Source: Asaia lannensis NBRC 102526 | GTDB lineage: Bacteria > Pseudomonadota > Alphaproteobacteria > Acetobacterales > Acetobacteraceae | Length of the DNA stretch: 64,000 nucleotides | Assembly (NCBI RefSeq): GCF_024054035.1 | Contig: NZ_JAMXQU010000001.1 | Location: 372,001-436,000, forward strand | Reading direction: 5' to 3' | Part shown: positions 38,093 to 46,670 of the stretch, in pieces | Position numbering within the stretch: the stretch's first letter is position 1 | Layout: each line of letters starts with the position of its first letter | Made by a program: the position numbers and the translations under genes | The notes under the pieces: generated by a model | What the model was told of the DNA's origin: nothing | Databases searched by the model: none | The model's input: only the letters and a program-made list of their open reading frames with translations

Positions 38093-39475
38093 TTATTCGT
38101 CCAGTGGCTGGAACAACTCCACCAGATCGTTCAGATGACCGATTTCCTTCAGTGCCAGTCCTTCGGGCGGCTTGGGGCGTGCGCCACCACTGGCAACGCG
38201 ACGGGGCAGGATCGCCTGAGCGAAACCGAGTTTCTGCGCTTCCTTGAGGCGCAGATCGGTTTGCGACACCTGACGCACCTCGCCTGAGAGGCCGACTTCG
38301 CCAAAATAGGTCGAGCCCGACGAGGTCGGAACGCCTGTCGCGGCAGAAATCAGTGCAGCAGCCACAGCCATATCGCAGGCGGGCTCGCTGATACGCAGAC
38401 CACCTGCGATATTCAGATGCACATCCATTCCGGCCATTTTCAGTCCGCAGCGGGCTTCAAGAACAGCCAGCAGCATGTTGAGCCGCGCTGTTTCCCATCC
38501 GACCACGGCGCGTCTTGCCGCGCCTTCACCAGCCTTTGGCGAAACGAGCGCCTGAATTTCGAGAAGGACGGGGCGCGTGCCTTCCATGCCTGCAAAGACG
38601 GCAGATCCTGCGATATTGCCGCGTCTTTCCGCAAGAAACAGCGCGGAGGGATTGGGCACTTCGGTCAGTCCCGTATCGGTCATGGCGAACACGCCAATCT
38701 CGTCTGTCGCCCCGAAGCGGTTCTTGGCAGCGCGCAGAATGCGGAACTGGTGCCCGCGATCGCCTTCGAAATACATGACGGCGTCGACCATATGTTCAAG
38801 CACGCGCGGGCCTGCCAATGCGCCTTCCTTGGTGACGTGCCCGACGAGAATGAGCGAGAACCCGACTGTCTTGGCCAGACGGATCAGCTCGAAGGCACAG
38901 GCGCGCACCTGCGCCACCGAACCCGGCGCGCTTTCGATGGTCTCAAGCCACATGGTCTGGATGGAATCGATCACCACCACATGATGTTCGCGGTCCTGCT
39001 CCAGAGAGCCTGCAATTTCGGACACGTTGATACTGGCGGCCAGATCGAGCGTTGGGGCGTCGAGTTTCAGACGGCGTGCGCGCAGGCGTATCTGATCGAC
39101 TGCCTCTTCACCCGAGACGTAAAGAACGCGCTGTCCGGCCTTGGCGAGGGCACAGGTGGCCTGAAGCAGCAGGGTGGATTTGCCGATCCCGGGATCGCCC
39201 CCTACCAGCACGACCGATGCGGGGACCAGTCCGCCACCGAGCACGCGGTCGAATTCGGCAATCGAGGTCTCGATGCGCGGCGGCGGTGTCAGGTCGCCAT
39301 CCAGATGCATGAGCGTGAGCCGACCTGCACGCTTGCGCGTTTCGCGATTGGTAGGCTCTACCGCTTCTTCAACAATGGTATTCCACTCACCACAGGCGTC
39401 GCAGCGCCCCGACCATTTGCTGGTAACTGCGCCGCAGGCCTGACAGACGAAACGGGCTGTGGGACGCTTGGCCAT
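38093..39475 (-). CDS. radA: DNA repair protein RadA
   Basis: The 460-residue protein has the N-terminal zinc motif CQACGAVTSKWSGRCDACGEW, the Walker A GGDPGIGKSTLLL (about 95-108), the RadA-specific KNRFGATDEIGVF (about 255) and a C-terminal Lon-like domain. RadA is a RecA-like ATPase/helicase that promotes branch migration in recombinational repair. It is complete and of normal length. Two inverted repeats lie upstream. Confidence 0.97.
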   Translation of the reverse strand: MAKRPTARFVCQACGAVTSKWSGRCDACGEWNTIVEEAVEPTNRETRKRAGRLTLMHLDGDLTPPPRIETSIAEFDRVLGGGLVPASVVLVGGDPGIGKSTLLLQATCALAKAGQRVLYVSGEEAVDQIRLRARRLKLDAPTLDLAASINVSEIAGSLEQDREHHVVVIDSIQTMWLETIESAPGSVAQVRACAFELIRLAKTVGFSLILVGHVTKEGALAGPRVLEHMVDAVMYFEGDRGHQFRILRAAKNRFGATDEIGVFAMTDTGLTEVPNPSALFLAERRGNIAGSAVFAGMEGTRPVLLEIQALVSPKAGEGAARRAVVGWETARLNMLLAVLEARCGLKMAGMDVHLNIAGGLRISEPACDMAVAAALISAATGVPTSSGSTYFGEVGLSGEVRQVSQTDLRLKEAQKLGFAQAILPRRVASGGARPKPPEGLALKEIGHLNDLVELFQPLDE

Positions 39476-39543
39476 AGATCTGTCTTCCAGTCAGGGGGTC
39501 TGGCAGAAAGATAGGGCAGGCGGTGAAACATAACAAGAACAAG

Positions 39544-39576
39544 GCATCTTCTTTTTCTGGCAGAAAAAGAAGATGC
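39544..39576. repeat. Perfect AT-rich palindrome
   Basis: GCATCTTCTTTTTCT and its exact complement flank GGC, a 15-bp stem. It lies 69 bp before the radA start in the gap after mlaF. No T-tract terminator follows on either strand. With the neighbouring hairpin at 39647 it may be a dispersed palindromic element. Confidence 0.75.
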
Positions 39577-39646
39577 AAGACTTTTAGCCGCTTGGGGTCT
39601 TTAAAACCGTGCGTGTTCTAAAACCTCAATTAGAAAAGGTTTTTTG

Positions 39647-39668
39647 GTTCTTTTCTGCAAAAAAGAAC
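39647..39668. repeat. Second AT-rich hairpin in the same gap
   Basis: GTTCTTTT and AAAAGAAC enclose CTGCAA, followed by CGCC. It is just past the mlaF stop (minus strand) and may act as its transcript end. Confidence 0.6.
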
Positions 39669-39685
39669 GCCTCTTCCTCACCGGC

Positions 39686-40474
39686 CTAGCACCGTAGCTC
39701 CATCTTGATCGGGCCATCCGTGCGTCCATGGGTGAACTGATCGACCATTGCGTTCCCGCTATGCATCAGTTCGGATGCCAGACCCTGCCAGACCAGTTTG
39801 CCATGATAGAGCATGGCAGCGCGATCGCCGATACGCTGGGCCGAGGCCATGTCATGGGTGATGGCAATGGCGGTCGAACCGAGACGCTTGACGCAATCCA
39901 CGATCAGTTCGTCGATCACGGCACCCATGATCGGGTCGAGACCCGTCGTCGGCTCGTCGAAAAACAGGATCTTGGGTGTGCCTGCAATGGCGCGCGCAAG
40001 CCCCACACGTTTCTGCATGCCGCCCGAAAGCTCGGATGGAGCCAGTGCGCCGACAGAAGGGTCGAGGCCGACCTGCTTGAGAATATCGCCAGCCTGATCG
40101 CGTGCCTGCGCCTTTGTCAGCCTGTGCGACTTGCCACGCCCTTTGGCGCGCAGGCCGAACACGATGTTATCGGCAACGGTCATGCTGTCGAAAAGGGCGG
40201 CGTTCTGGAACAACATGCCGATCTGCTCGATCAGGATTTCCTGTCGCGCGGGCGACGCGGTCAGAAGGTCCTCGCCATCAATCTCGATCGAGCCGGAATC
40301 CGGGGTGATCAGCCCGAGAATGCAGCGCAGGAGTACGGATTTTCCGCTACCCGATCCGCCGATGATGACCATCGATGTTCCGGCTTCGACATCGAGATCG
40401 ATGCCGTCCAGCACGGTCTTGGAGCCGAAGGATTTGGTCAGGCCGCGAATGCGGATCTTGGGCAGGGCGCTCAT
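39686..40474 (-). CDS. mlaF: ABC transporter ATPase MlaF (phospholipid transport)
   Basis: The 262-residue ATPase has Walker A GGSGSGKSVLLR, signature ELSGGMQKRVGLARAI and Walker B ILFFDEPTTGLDP. The MlaF-type C-terminus includes MVDQFTHGRTDGPI. Its start overlaps the stop of mlaE, so both are made together. Mla moves phospholipids between the outer and inner membranes. The periplasmic substrate-binding partners MlaD and MlaC are not adjacent. Confidence 0.93.
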   Translation of the reverse strand: MSALPKIRIRGLTKSFGSKTVLDGIDLDVEAGTSMVIIGGSGSGKSVLLRCILGLITPDSGSIEIDGEDLLTASPARQEILIEQIGMLFQNAALFDSMTVADNIVFGLRAKGRGKSHRLTKAQARDQAGDILKQVGLDPSVGALAPSELSGGMQKRVGLARAIAGTPKILFFDEPTTGLDPIMGAVIDELIVDCVKRLGSTAIAITHDMASAQRIGDRAAMLYHGKLVWQGLASELMHSGNAMVDQFTHGRTDGPIKMELRC

Positions 40475-41256
40475 GAGGCGAAGAACAGATCCGTCAGGAG
40501 GTAATCGAAAGCCAGAAGCAGGATGGAGGCTGCCACGACGGCGGCGGTTGTGGCAGAGCCCACGCCTTCAGCACCGCCACGGCTGGTATAGCCGTGATAG
40601 CAGCCCATCAGACTGATGATGAAACCGAAGACTGCAGCCTTGGCGAGCCCGACCAGCACGTCGAGCGGCTTGAGCGCATTGAAGGTTGCGACGATGTAGT
40701 TCTGCGGGTCGAAACCGAGCTTCGAGACCGAGACGGTAAAGCCACCCAGCACACCGAGAATATCGGCAACCAGCACCAGAAACGGCAGAGCCAGCGTGCC
40801 GGCCAGAAGGCGCGGCGTCACCAGATATCTCATCGGATCGGTAGAAAGCGTGCGTAGCGCGTCGATCTGGTCGGTCACGCGCATGGTGCCGATTTCGGCA
40901 GACATGGCAGCGCCCACACGTCCGGCGACCATCAGCCCGGCCAGCACAGGTCCGAGCTCACGGACGACGGCAAGCACCACAATGCCCGCAATCGCACTTT
41001 GCACATGATATTGCGCAAAGCCCGCATAGGACTGAAGGGCGATCACGCCACCGGAGAAAATGGCGGTGAGTGCCACGACGGGCAGCGAATAGAAGGCAAT
41101 CTCGATCAGACTGCTGAAAAACACACCCCAGTAAAAGGGCGGTCGAACGAGATTCGAAAGACCGGCCAAAGCAAACAGAGTGAGAGCGCCGGCCTTGCGT
41201 GCGATACCGAGAAAGGCACGCCCGATGGCTGCGACAGGATCGAGGATAAAATTCAC
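40471..41256 (-). CDS. mlaE: ABC transporter permease MlaE
   Basis: The 261-residue membrane protein has five or six hydrophobic segments and the family core MVAGRVGAAMSAEIGTMRVT (about 120-140), continuing into IDALRTLSTDPMRYLV. It is the lipid-binding permease for MlaF. It lies just upstream of mlaF with a 4-bp overlap and 106 bp downstream of the last psp-locus gene. Confidence 0.93.
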   Translation of the reverse strand: MNFILDPVAAIGRAFLGIARKAGALTLFALAGLSNLVRPPFYWGVFFSSLIEIAFYSLPVVALTAIFSGGVIALQSYAGFAQYHVQSAIAGIVVLAVVRELGPVLAGLMVAGRVGAAMSAEIGTMRVTDQIDALRTLSTDPMRYLVTPRLLAGTLALPFLVLVADILGVLGGFTVSVSKLGFDPQNYIVATFNALKPLDVLVGLAKAAVFGFIISLMGCYHGYTSRGGAEGVGSATTAAVVAASILLLAFDYLLTDLFFAS

Positions 41257-41362
41257 GGTCAGCCGCCGCCATCAGGGAAATTCATGTCTCAAGCCCTAGC
41301 CTGACTGAAGCGTTACGTCAAAGCCCCAATCGGGTGCCGGGGATACGCTTCGCAGCGCCCGA

Positions 41363-42778
41363 TCAGTCGTGCCGCCGGTCCAGATCGCGAAATTGGGTGT
41401 GCAGATGGAAATCGCGTGACGTGACGCAGGTTTCGACCGCGCCGACGCGCCTGTCCAGCCTTTGCAGGCGCTCTGTCAGATCCAGCAGTTGCGGGAGCTG
41501 CGTTTGCGGCATGGGGGCGGTCACCTTTGCCATGAGCGACATCAGAAAGGGCTCGACCTTGCGCGCAAGAGCCGGGTTGTGGCGATACAGCAGAGCGATG
41601 AGCCGGGGGATGATGCGTCGGCGCATGAGGGCTATGGCCAGCACCGCAAGAGCGATCACGCCCGAGATGATCCCATTGCGGTCCGGAAGTATGTCGAATG
41701 TCACGCTCGCCGTCATTGTCGATGGTTTGGCCGATGGTTTAGCCGATGTATGATGCATGCTGCCCGATGATGTGGCGGGGGCTGCAGGTATCTCGGGAGG
41801 CTCAGGCGGTTCTGGCGGGTCAGGTATCTCAGCCGTTTCAGCCGACGGGGTATGCACGCTGTTCTGGCTCATGTGCCGGAGTGCGTCGAAATCGATGACC
41901 GTGCCGTCCGGCTTGATCATGCGGTGGCTGTTGATACGCGTGCCATCGGGCAGACGCATATCGTCGCGTGTGACGCTGGTGCCGTCCTGGCTGTTGCGCC
42001 CTCTGATTTTGCCGGTGAACACCTCGCCATGGCGAGCAGGCAGGCTGATGATGATCCTGCCGCTGGCACTGGAGTGGGTATGCTCGGTTTCCAGCACCTG
42101 ATGCACGCGTATGTCGCCCGAGGCGCTGGTGCGCAGCGTCGCGTTGTTGGCAACACCGTCGAAAACAGCGTCTCCCGGTCCCGAAAGGCTCACGGCAAGC
42201 TGGTCGATCGTTCCGTCATCGATAATGACATCGCCGGGTCCGGTTGTGCCAATCACCACGGAATTGGCCGTCGCCTTGGTCACGCGCGCAGTGCCGGGAC
42301 CCGAAAACGCGAAAATTCCTGGCCCTGTCAGGGTGCCGAGTTTGAGGTCGCCGGGACCGCTGCCGCGATAGAGCAGGGCGGTGGCATTATCGATGCTGAT
42401 TGTGCCACGACCCTGACGGGCGGAAACCGGACCGTTCACCCAGTCAATGGCAAGGCTGTCATAATTTGTGGCGGTAGAGACGATGGCCGCACCCTCGCGC
42501 AGCTGCACAGTCGCATCCTCACCGCAAGCGCTGCCGGTGAGCCACGCCTCATGACGACCCGCCTGAAAGGACAGACCTGAGGGCACCTCCTGCATATCGG
42601 CATTCTGCAGAAGCGCACCTGCCCCCTGAATGTGAATTCTGGCCGCACATCCCGTATCGATATGCAAAGTATAGGGCGCATTGGAGAGCGCAGCTTCCGG
42701 GCTGCTTGGAAGGCTCGTTTCGGCCAGAGCGGGCGATATGGTCAGGGCCAGAAAAAAGCCCAGACTGAAGCGGCTCAT
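41363..42778 (-). CDS. Exported beta-solenoid protein with TM and PspB-like tail (psp locus, gene 5)
   Basis: AAAGGACA precedes the start at 42778; the 471-residue protein begins with a signal peptide (MSRFSLGFFLALTISPALA). Residues about 60-300 are repetitive and strand-rich, resembling the GIN/DUF2807/DUF4097 (toastrack) superfamily. A proline-rich linker (PEPPEPPEIP) leads to a transmembrane helix (IISGVIALAVLAIALM) and a cytoplasmic tail with RLQRLDRRVGAVE and CVTSRDFHLHTQFRDL. The tail is nearly identical to that of the next gene and resembles the end of PspB. A role in envelope-stress sensing is inferred from context. Confidence 0.75.
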   Translation of the reverse strand: MSRFSLGFFLALTISPALAETSLPSSPEAALSNAPYTLHIDTGCAARIHIQGAGALLQNADMQEVPSGLSFQAGRHEAWLTGSACGEDATVQLREGAAIVSTATNYDSLAIDWVNGPVSARQGRGTISIDNATALLYRGSGPGDLKLGTLTGPGIFAFSGPGTARVTKATANSVVIGTTGPGDVIIDDGTIDQLAVSLSGPGDAVFDGVANNATLRTSASGDIRVHQVLETEHTHSSASGRIIISLPARHGEVFTGKIRGRNSQDGTSVTRDDMRLPDGTRINSHRMIKPDGTVIDFDALRHMSQNSVHTPSAETAEIPDPPEPPEPPEIPAAPATSSGSMHHTSAKPSAKPSTMTASVTFDILPDRNGIISGVIALAVLAIALMRRRIIPRLIALLYRHNPALARKVEPFLMSLMAKVTAPMPQTQLPQLLDLTERLQRLDRRVGAVETCVTSRDFHLHTQFRDLDRRHD

Positions 42779-42887
42779 GAAACATGTCCTTTGTCTGCCC
42801 GATTGCTGAGCCAGCCTGTCCGTGCAGGTTCGGCATCTGGCTGTCGGGTCAAGCGATCGTTCAGGGCGATGGCCAAACGGGGCGCTG

Positions 42888-44048
42888 TCACCCGTGTCGC
42901 CTTGCAAGGTGCTGGAATTCGCGATGCAGATGGAAATCGCGCGAGGTTACGCATTGCTCTACATGGCCCACGCGCTGATCGAGGCGCTGAAGTCGTGCCT
43001 GTAATGCGACAAGATCGGGATGATCGGAGGGAGTGTTGTCCGGCATTGCGGTCGCAGCACGCATGCCGCGCGGCAGCAATGCCGTGAGGCGCCGCCGGAA
43101 CGCCACGAGCAGAATGACAAGCAGCCCGATGCGCCAGACCCATTTTCTGCCATGACCGGATGGGCTGACATCGGCGGTATCTCCATCGTCATCGTCGAAT
43201 GCGGTGACGGATCCGTCGGGGCGTATGAGGTTATGCGAGGTAATGATCGTGCCATCCGGCAGGGTCAGGATGGGGCGGGTTGCAGAATGGTGAGAGGGTT
43301 TTCCGCCTCCATGACGCAGCGAAATCGAGGCGGGAGACTGCGCATCCTGACGGATTTCTCCCGTGACTTCGTTGACGGAAATACCGCCGTAACCGCTGGC
43401 CGTCAGATCGGCCGTGCGGGCTGTCCCGCCAAAAGCGATATGTCCCGAACCATGAACATGGGCGTCGAGCGCGCCGATCGATCCGGCACTCAGGTCGATG
43501 CCGCCAAATCCATCGACGCGTGCGCTCAGGCTCGGTGAATCGACACGGGCGATAATGCTGTTGCCGCTTCCTGCCAGAATGAGCTTTCCCGGGCCGTTCA
43601 GCCAGCCCAGCTTGAGGCTGCCGAAACCGTGCATGTTCAGGTCGAGCGCGGTAGCCTGATCGATGGTGATGTTGGTGCTGCCGCTCTCGTTCAGGGAGAC
43701 GGGGCCGTTCACGCCGCTGATATTCAGTGATCCGTAGCCCCGCATCCGGGCGATGATCGCTGTACCCGGTCGGACATGCAGTGTCGGGCCCGTGTCGCAG
43801 CGCTCGCCTTGCAGCGTGGCGTCATGACCTGAACTGGTGAAGGTCAGACCCGTATCCTGCCGGTCGAGTGTGACAGCTTCTTTCTGGTCTGGGGTGCCCT
43901 GGATGCTGATGGTGGAAGAACATGCGGTATCGAGGCGAAGCGTATAGGGCGCGTCGTCGAGGATGGCCTGAGTCGTGTCCGGGCTGGCAAGGGCCGTAAC
44001 AGGCATCAGACCGCAGAAAACGAAAAGGCTCAGGCGCAGCTGGATCAC
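42888..44048 (-). CDS. Exported beta-solenoid protein with TM and PspB-like tail (psp locus, gene 4)
   Basis: The 386-residue protein starts with a signal peptide (MIQLRLSLFVFCGLMPVTALA). Its strand-rich repeat region (about 30-240) again resembles the GIN/DUF2807/DUF4097 superfamily. A transmembrane helix (WRIGLLVILLVAF, about 305) precedes the tail RLQRLDQRVGHVE, CVTSRDFHLHREFQHL. Its ATG overlaps the preceding stop by ATGA. It and the next gene are paralogues; the pair may have arisen by duplication. Confidence 0.77.
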   Translation of the reverse strand: MIQLRLSLFVFCGLMPVTALASPDTTQAILDDAPYTLRLDTACSSTISIQGTPDQKEAVTLDRQDTGLTFTSSGHDATLQGERCDTGPTLHVRPGTAIIARMRGYGSLNISGVNGPVSLNESGSTNITIDQATALDLNMHGFGSLKLGWLNGPGKLILAGSGNSIIARVDSPSLSARVDGFGGIDLSAGSIGALDAHVHGSGHIAFGGTARTADLTASGYGGISVNEVTGEIRQDAQSPASISLRHGGGKPSHHSATRPILTLPDGTIITSHNLIRPDGSVTAFDDDDGDTADVSPSGHGRKWVWRIGLLVILLVAFRRRLTALLPRGMRAATAMPDNTPSDHPDLVALQARLQRLDQRVGHVEQCVTSRDFHLHREFQHLARRHG

Positions 44049-45559
44049 CTCGGTTGATCTCCCTTGACACTCGGCATGGCCGTATTCCCGGCAGGAGGGG
44101 TGCTTGGTGTGGTGGATGGGCTGCTGCTGGCAGAGGTTCCGGTCGCTGGCGAACCCTGAGGCGCGCGGCCAACGGATGTCTGTCCGTCAGCAGGAGCGAT
44201 AGGCGCGCTGCCGTTCCCTACGTCCGTCTTGCTGGATGAGGACGGGGCAGAAGGGGCATCGGGCATGGCCGGACGCGTGACCGGCTGGGCGGTCTGTGCC
44301 GGATCTGTTGCGGGAGGAATCGGGGGGCCAAGGGGCACCGACGCCGCGCCCGATATCGATGGCGCAGTGCTCTGCGGTCTCGTTTCCTGCGGCAAGGTAG
44401 CCTGGGGAGATGAGGACTGTGCGGGTTGTCCTGTCCCTGCCGGTGCAACGCTGGTCTGTGCGTTTCCGTTGGCAGACGGAGTCCCGGCTGTCGTCGCAGG
44501 GGGCGCTGCTGTGGCAGATCCTGTACGGGATGCGGCAGTTGCTCCCACAGTGCCCTGAGATGCGGCGTTTTCTGTCGCTGCGCTTTGGGACAGCGCGCCC
44601 TGGGAGGTTACGCCCTGGGAGGTTACGCCCTGGGAGGTTGTGCTCTGGGAGGTTGCGCTTGGGGACATTGCACCAGCGGAGGCAGAAGGGCCTGCAGCTG
44701 CGCCGGGCGTTGCGGGAGCCGAAGGCGAGGGGGCGGGCGTTGCAGCAACGGGACCGACCTGCACATTGCCCGTGCGTGTCAGAGCGCCGCTCACTGTGGG
44801 GATTGCCACAAGCCCGGTTCCATTGGCTGAGACGGTGGCCGTATTGGCACTTCCCCCCAGTCGGGCGCTGGCAGCATTTTCGACCATCAGCGTCAGGACG
44901 TCGAACCGTCCATCCGTGACAGTCAGATGGCTGGTTTCGGAAAGCTGCGCAGAAAATGCGTCGAGATCGGCATGATCGACGACAAGCCCCGAAGCCCCCG
45001 TCTCGACCACCTGAGCAGCACGATTGAGGTTGGCGATATGGACCTGTTCGGTTCCGCGCAGGCTCAGATCGAGCGACTGGACGGTATCGGCATCGAGCTG
45101 ACCGGCCTCAAGGCTTGCTTCCAGCGAGGCCAGCGTGCCGTGAATGACGATATGCGTGTCGTGGCTGTCATGGATCAGCACCCCGACATTGGGGGCCACC
45201 AGAATGGACACGCGGGCATTGGGCGCGCAGGTCCGGCTGGTAATCAGAACCTTGGACGATCCCTGTGTCTTGCCTGTGCGCATGGTCAGATGCGCCCCGC
45301 CAGAAGGCGAGCTGTCAATCGACACGCCATCGCTCATGGCCGGATCGACCATGATCTCGAAACGCCCGAGACAGGGAACGCTCAGATCGAGATCCTCGGC
45401 ATCCATCACGACCTGCGGGCCGGCATGGGGCGGCGCAGCCAGAGCGGCGGTGCCCAGCCCGGTTCCAGCCCCGGCAATACCGGACAGAAGCAGGGCTGCA
45501 AGAGCAATGCGGCGGCCGTGAGAGCGGGAGGGGCGGCGAAACAGACAGGCTGACATCAT
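44045..45559 (-). CDS. Exported beta-solenoid protein with low-complexity C-terminus (psp locus, gene 3)
   Basis: The 504-residue protein carries a signal (RRIALAALLLSGIAGAGTGL) and the same kind of strand-rich domain as its two neighbours over about residues 45-240. From about residue 245 it is a long Ala/Ser/Thr/Pro/Gln-rich region, including repeated TSQGV units encoded by a 15-bp tandem repeat. It has no obvious transmembrane tail, unlike its paralogues. It overlaps pspB upstream and the gene-4 protein downstream, so it is part of the psp operon. Confidence 0.72.
   Translation of the reverse strand: MMSACLFRRPSRSHGRRIALAALLLSGIAGAGTGLGTAALAAPPHAGPQVVMDAEDLDLSVPCLGRFEIMVDPAMSDGVSIDSSPSGGAHLTMRTGKTQGSSKVLITSRTCAPNARVSILVAPNVGVLIHDSHDTHIVIHGTLASLEASLEAGQLDADTVQSLDLSLRGTEQVHIANLNRAAQVVETGASGLVVDHADLDAFSAQLSETSHLTVTDGRFDVLTLMVENAASARLGGSANTATVSANGTGLVAIPTVSGALTRTGNVQVGPVAATPAPSPSAPATPGAAAGPSASAGAMSPSATSQSTTSQGVTSQGVTSQGALSQSAATENAASQGTVGATAASRTGSATAAPPATTAGTPSANGNAQTSVAPAGTGQPAQSSSPQATLPQETRPQSTAPSISGAASVPLGPPIPPATDPAQTAQPVTRPAMPDAPSAPSSSSKTDVGNGSAPIAPADGQTSVGRAPQGSPATGTSASSSPSTTPSTPPAGNTAMPSVKGDQPR
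44596..44670 (-). repeat. 15-bp tandem repeats coding for TSQGV-like units
   Basis: Five head-to-tail units: three nearly identical CGCCCTGGGAGGTTA and two diverged copies. They encode the Ser-Gln-Gly-Val-Thr stretch of the gene-3 protein. The copy number is likely to vary between strains by slippage. Confidence 0.8.
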
Positions 45560-45810
45560 GAGAAGCTCCGCGTCCTCCAGCCCGGCACATCCTCATCCAG
45601 AATGCGCTCCAGCTGGTCGACACGTTCTTCGAGTCTGCGTGCCTGCACGTGAGCCATGTTCAGCGCGGCGAGATCGGATTCCTGCAACTTGCTGGCTGTT
45701 GCCTTCGCGCGAGAGCGAATGGTCACGATATACATGATCATGACGAAGGGCATGACAACCGCCGCGAGTCCGATCAGGTCTCCCAGACTGCTTCCCGAAC
45801 CATGGCTCAT
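45556..45810 (-). CDS. pspB: Phage shock protein B-like membrane protein
   Basis: The 84-residue protein has one membrane helix (IGLAAVVMPFVMIMYIV) followed by a coiled-coil tail with RLEERVDQLERILDEDVPGWR, matching the PspB ending LESILDAEHPNWR. PspB helps relay inner-membrane stress to PspA. It lies 40 bp after pspA and overlaps the next gene. No separate PspC is present in the window. Confidence 0.85.
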   Translation of the reverse strand: MSHGSGSSLGDLIGLAAVVMPFVMIMYIVTIRSRAKATASKLQESDLAALNMAHVQARRLEERVDQLERILDEDVPGWRTRSFS

Positions 45811-45850
45811 GGTAGTTTATCCTTGCCTGTAACGCGTTTCATGCCCGCAC

Positions 45851-46537
45851 TCATCCCTGACGGCTCCTGATTCTGGCGCGCAGGGCCTCGAGTTCGTTTT
45901 CAACTGCCATGTCGGTCTCGAGGCTGGCGAGTTCTTCCTGCAGGCTCGGTTGGCGTGTGCCACCCGGACCGCGCCCCAGATCGTAGGCTTCGGCCTTCCC
46001 CTCAAGGGCGTCAAGCGCACGCTCGACCTGCTCGAAGCGGTTGAACGCATTTTCGACCCGCGTGTCATACAGGCGCTCGCGTGTCTTGATGCGATTGGTC
46101 GCAGCCTTGTGGCGCAGCGAAAGCGATTTCTCGCGGGATTTCGCGTCGGCCAGCTTGGCCTGCAGCTTGCCGATATCGTCATGCTGCTGGTCAAGGCTTT
46201 CATTGACCTGGGCAATCTGCTGCTCGAGCGATTTGCGTGACTGCTCTATCGTGGCCTTGGCTGCAAGCGCCCCCTTGGCCAGATCCTCGCGATCACGGGT
46301 CAGGGCAAGCTCTGCCTTGCGCAGCCATTCATCCTCTTCCTGCACCATGGTGCGTGCGCGGCGCTCGAGCCCCTTGCGCTCGGCAATCATGGTGACAGCC
46401 TGACTGCGTACCTCGACCAGCGTGTCTTCCATTTCCTGGATGATCAGCCGGATCATTTTCTCCGGATCTTCGGCGCTGGCCAGTATGGCGTTGAGGTTGG
46501 AGTTCACAATATCCGCAAGGCGGGAAAAGATACCCAT
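45851..46537 (-). CDS. pspA: Phage shock protein A (PspA/IM30)
   Basis: The 228-residue protein begins MGIFSRLADIVNSNLNAIL at 46537, which gives the canonical PspA N-terminal amphipathic helix; longer frames are rejected. The rest is a long coiled coil (LIIQEMEDTLVEVRSQAV onward) of usual size. PspA binds stressed inner membrane and represses PspF. It is divergent from pspF and leads the operon of pspB and three solenoid genes. Confidence 0.95.
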   Translation of the reverse strand: MGIFSRLADIVNSNLNAILASAEDPEKMIRLIIQEMEDTLVEVRSQAVTMIAERKGLERRARTMVQEEDEWLRKAELALTRDREDLAKGALAAKATIEQSRKSLEQQIAQVNESLDQQHDDIGKLQAKLADAKSREKSLSLRHKAATNRIKTRERLYDTRVENAFNRFEQVERALDALEGKAEAYDLGRGPGGTRQPSLQEELASLETDMAVENELEALRARIRSRQG

Positions 46538-46670
46538 GTAACGATCTTTCTTTGCTGGAACGAATTTAACAGGAAATCGGGGCAGGAGAACACAGGCTTC
46601 TCTTGCAAGCGTAACGATCCGGGGTGAAAGATAGAATTTCTGCAACACCGCGAACGAGACTGGCCATAAA

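Noticed and set aside
37617-38138. Plus-strand open frame of 173 codons in the radA-YigZ gap
   Set aside because: No recognisable domain; it overlaps YigZ on the other strand and has low-complexity Arg/Cys content.
38417-39514. Plus-strand open frame of 365 codons opposite radA
   Set aside because: Antisense shadow of an essential-type conserved gene.
46556-46571. TGGAACG-N4-TAACA on the plus strand before pspF as a sigma-54 promoter
   Set aside because: The -12 GC is replaced by AC; no support for activity.
46605-46620. Near sigma-54 promoter for pspA on the minus strand
   Set aside because: GG and GC are separated by 12 nt, not the required 10.
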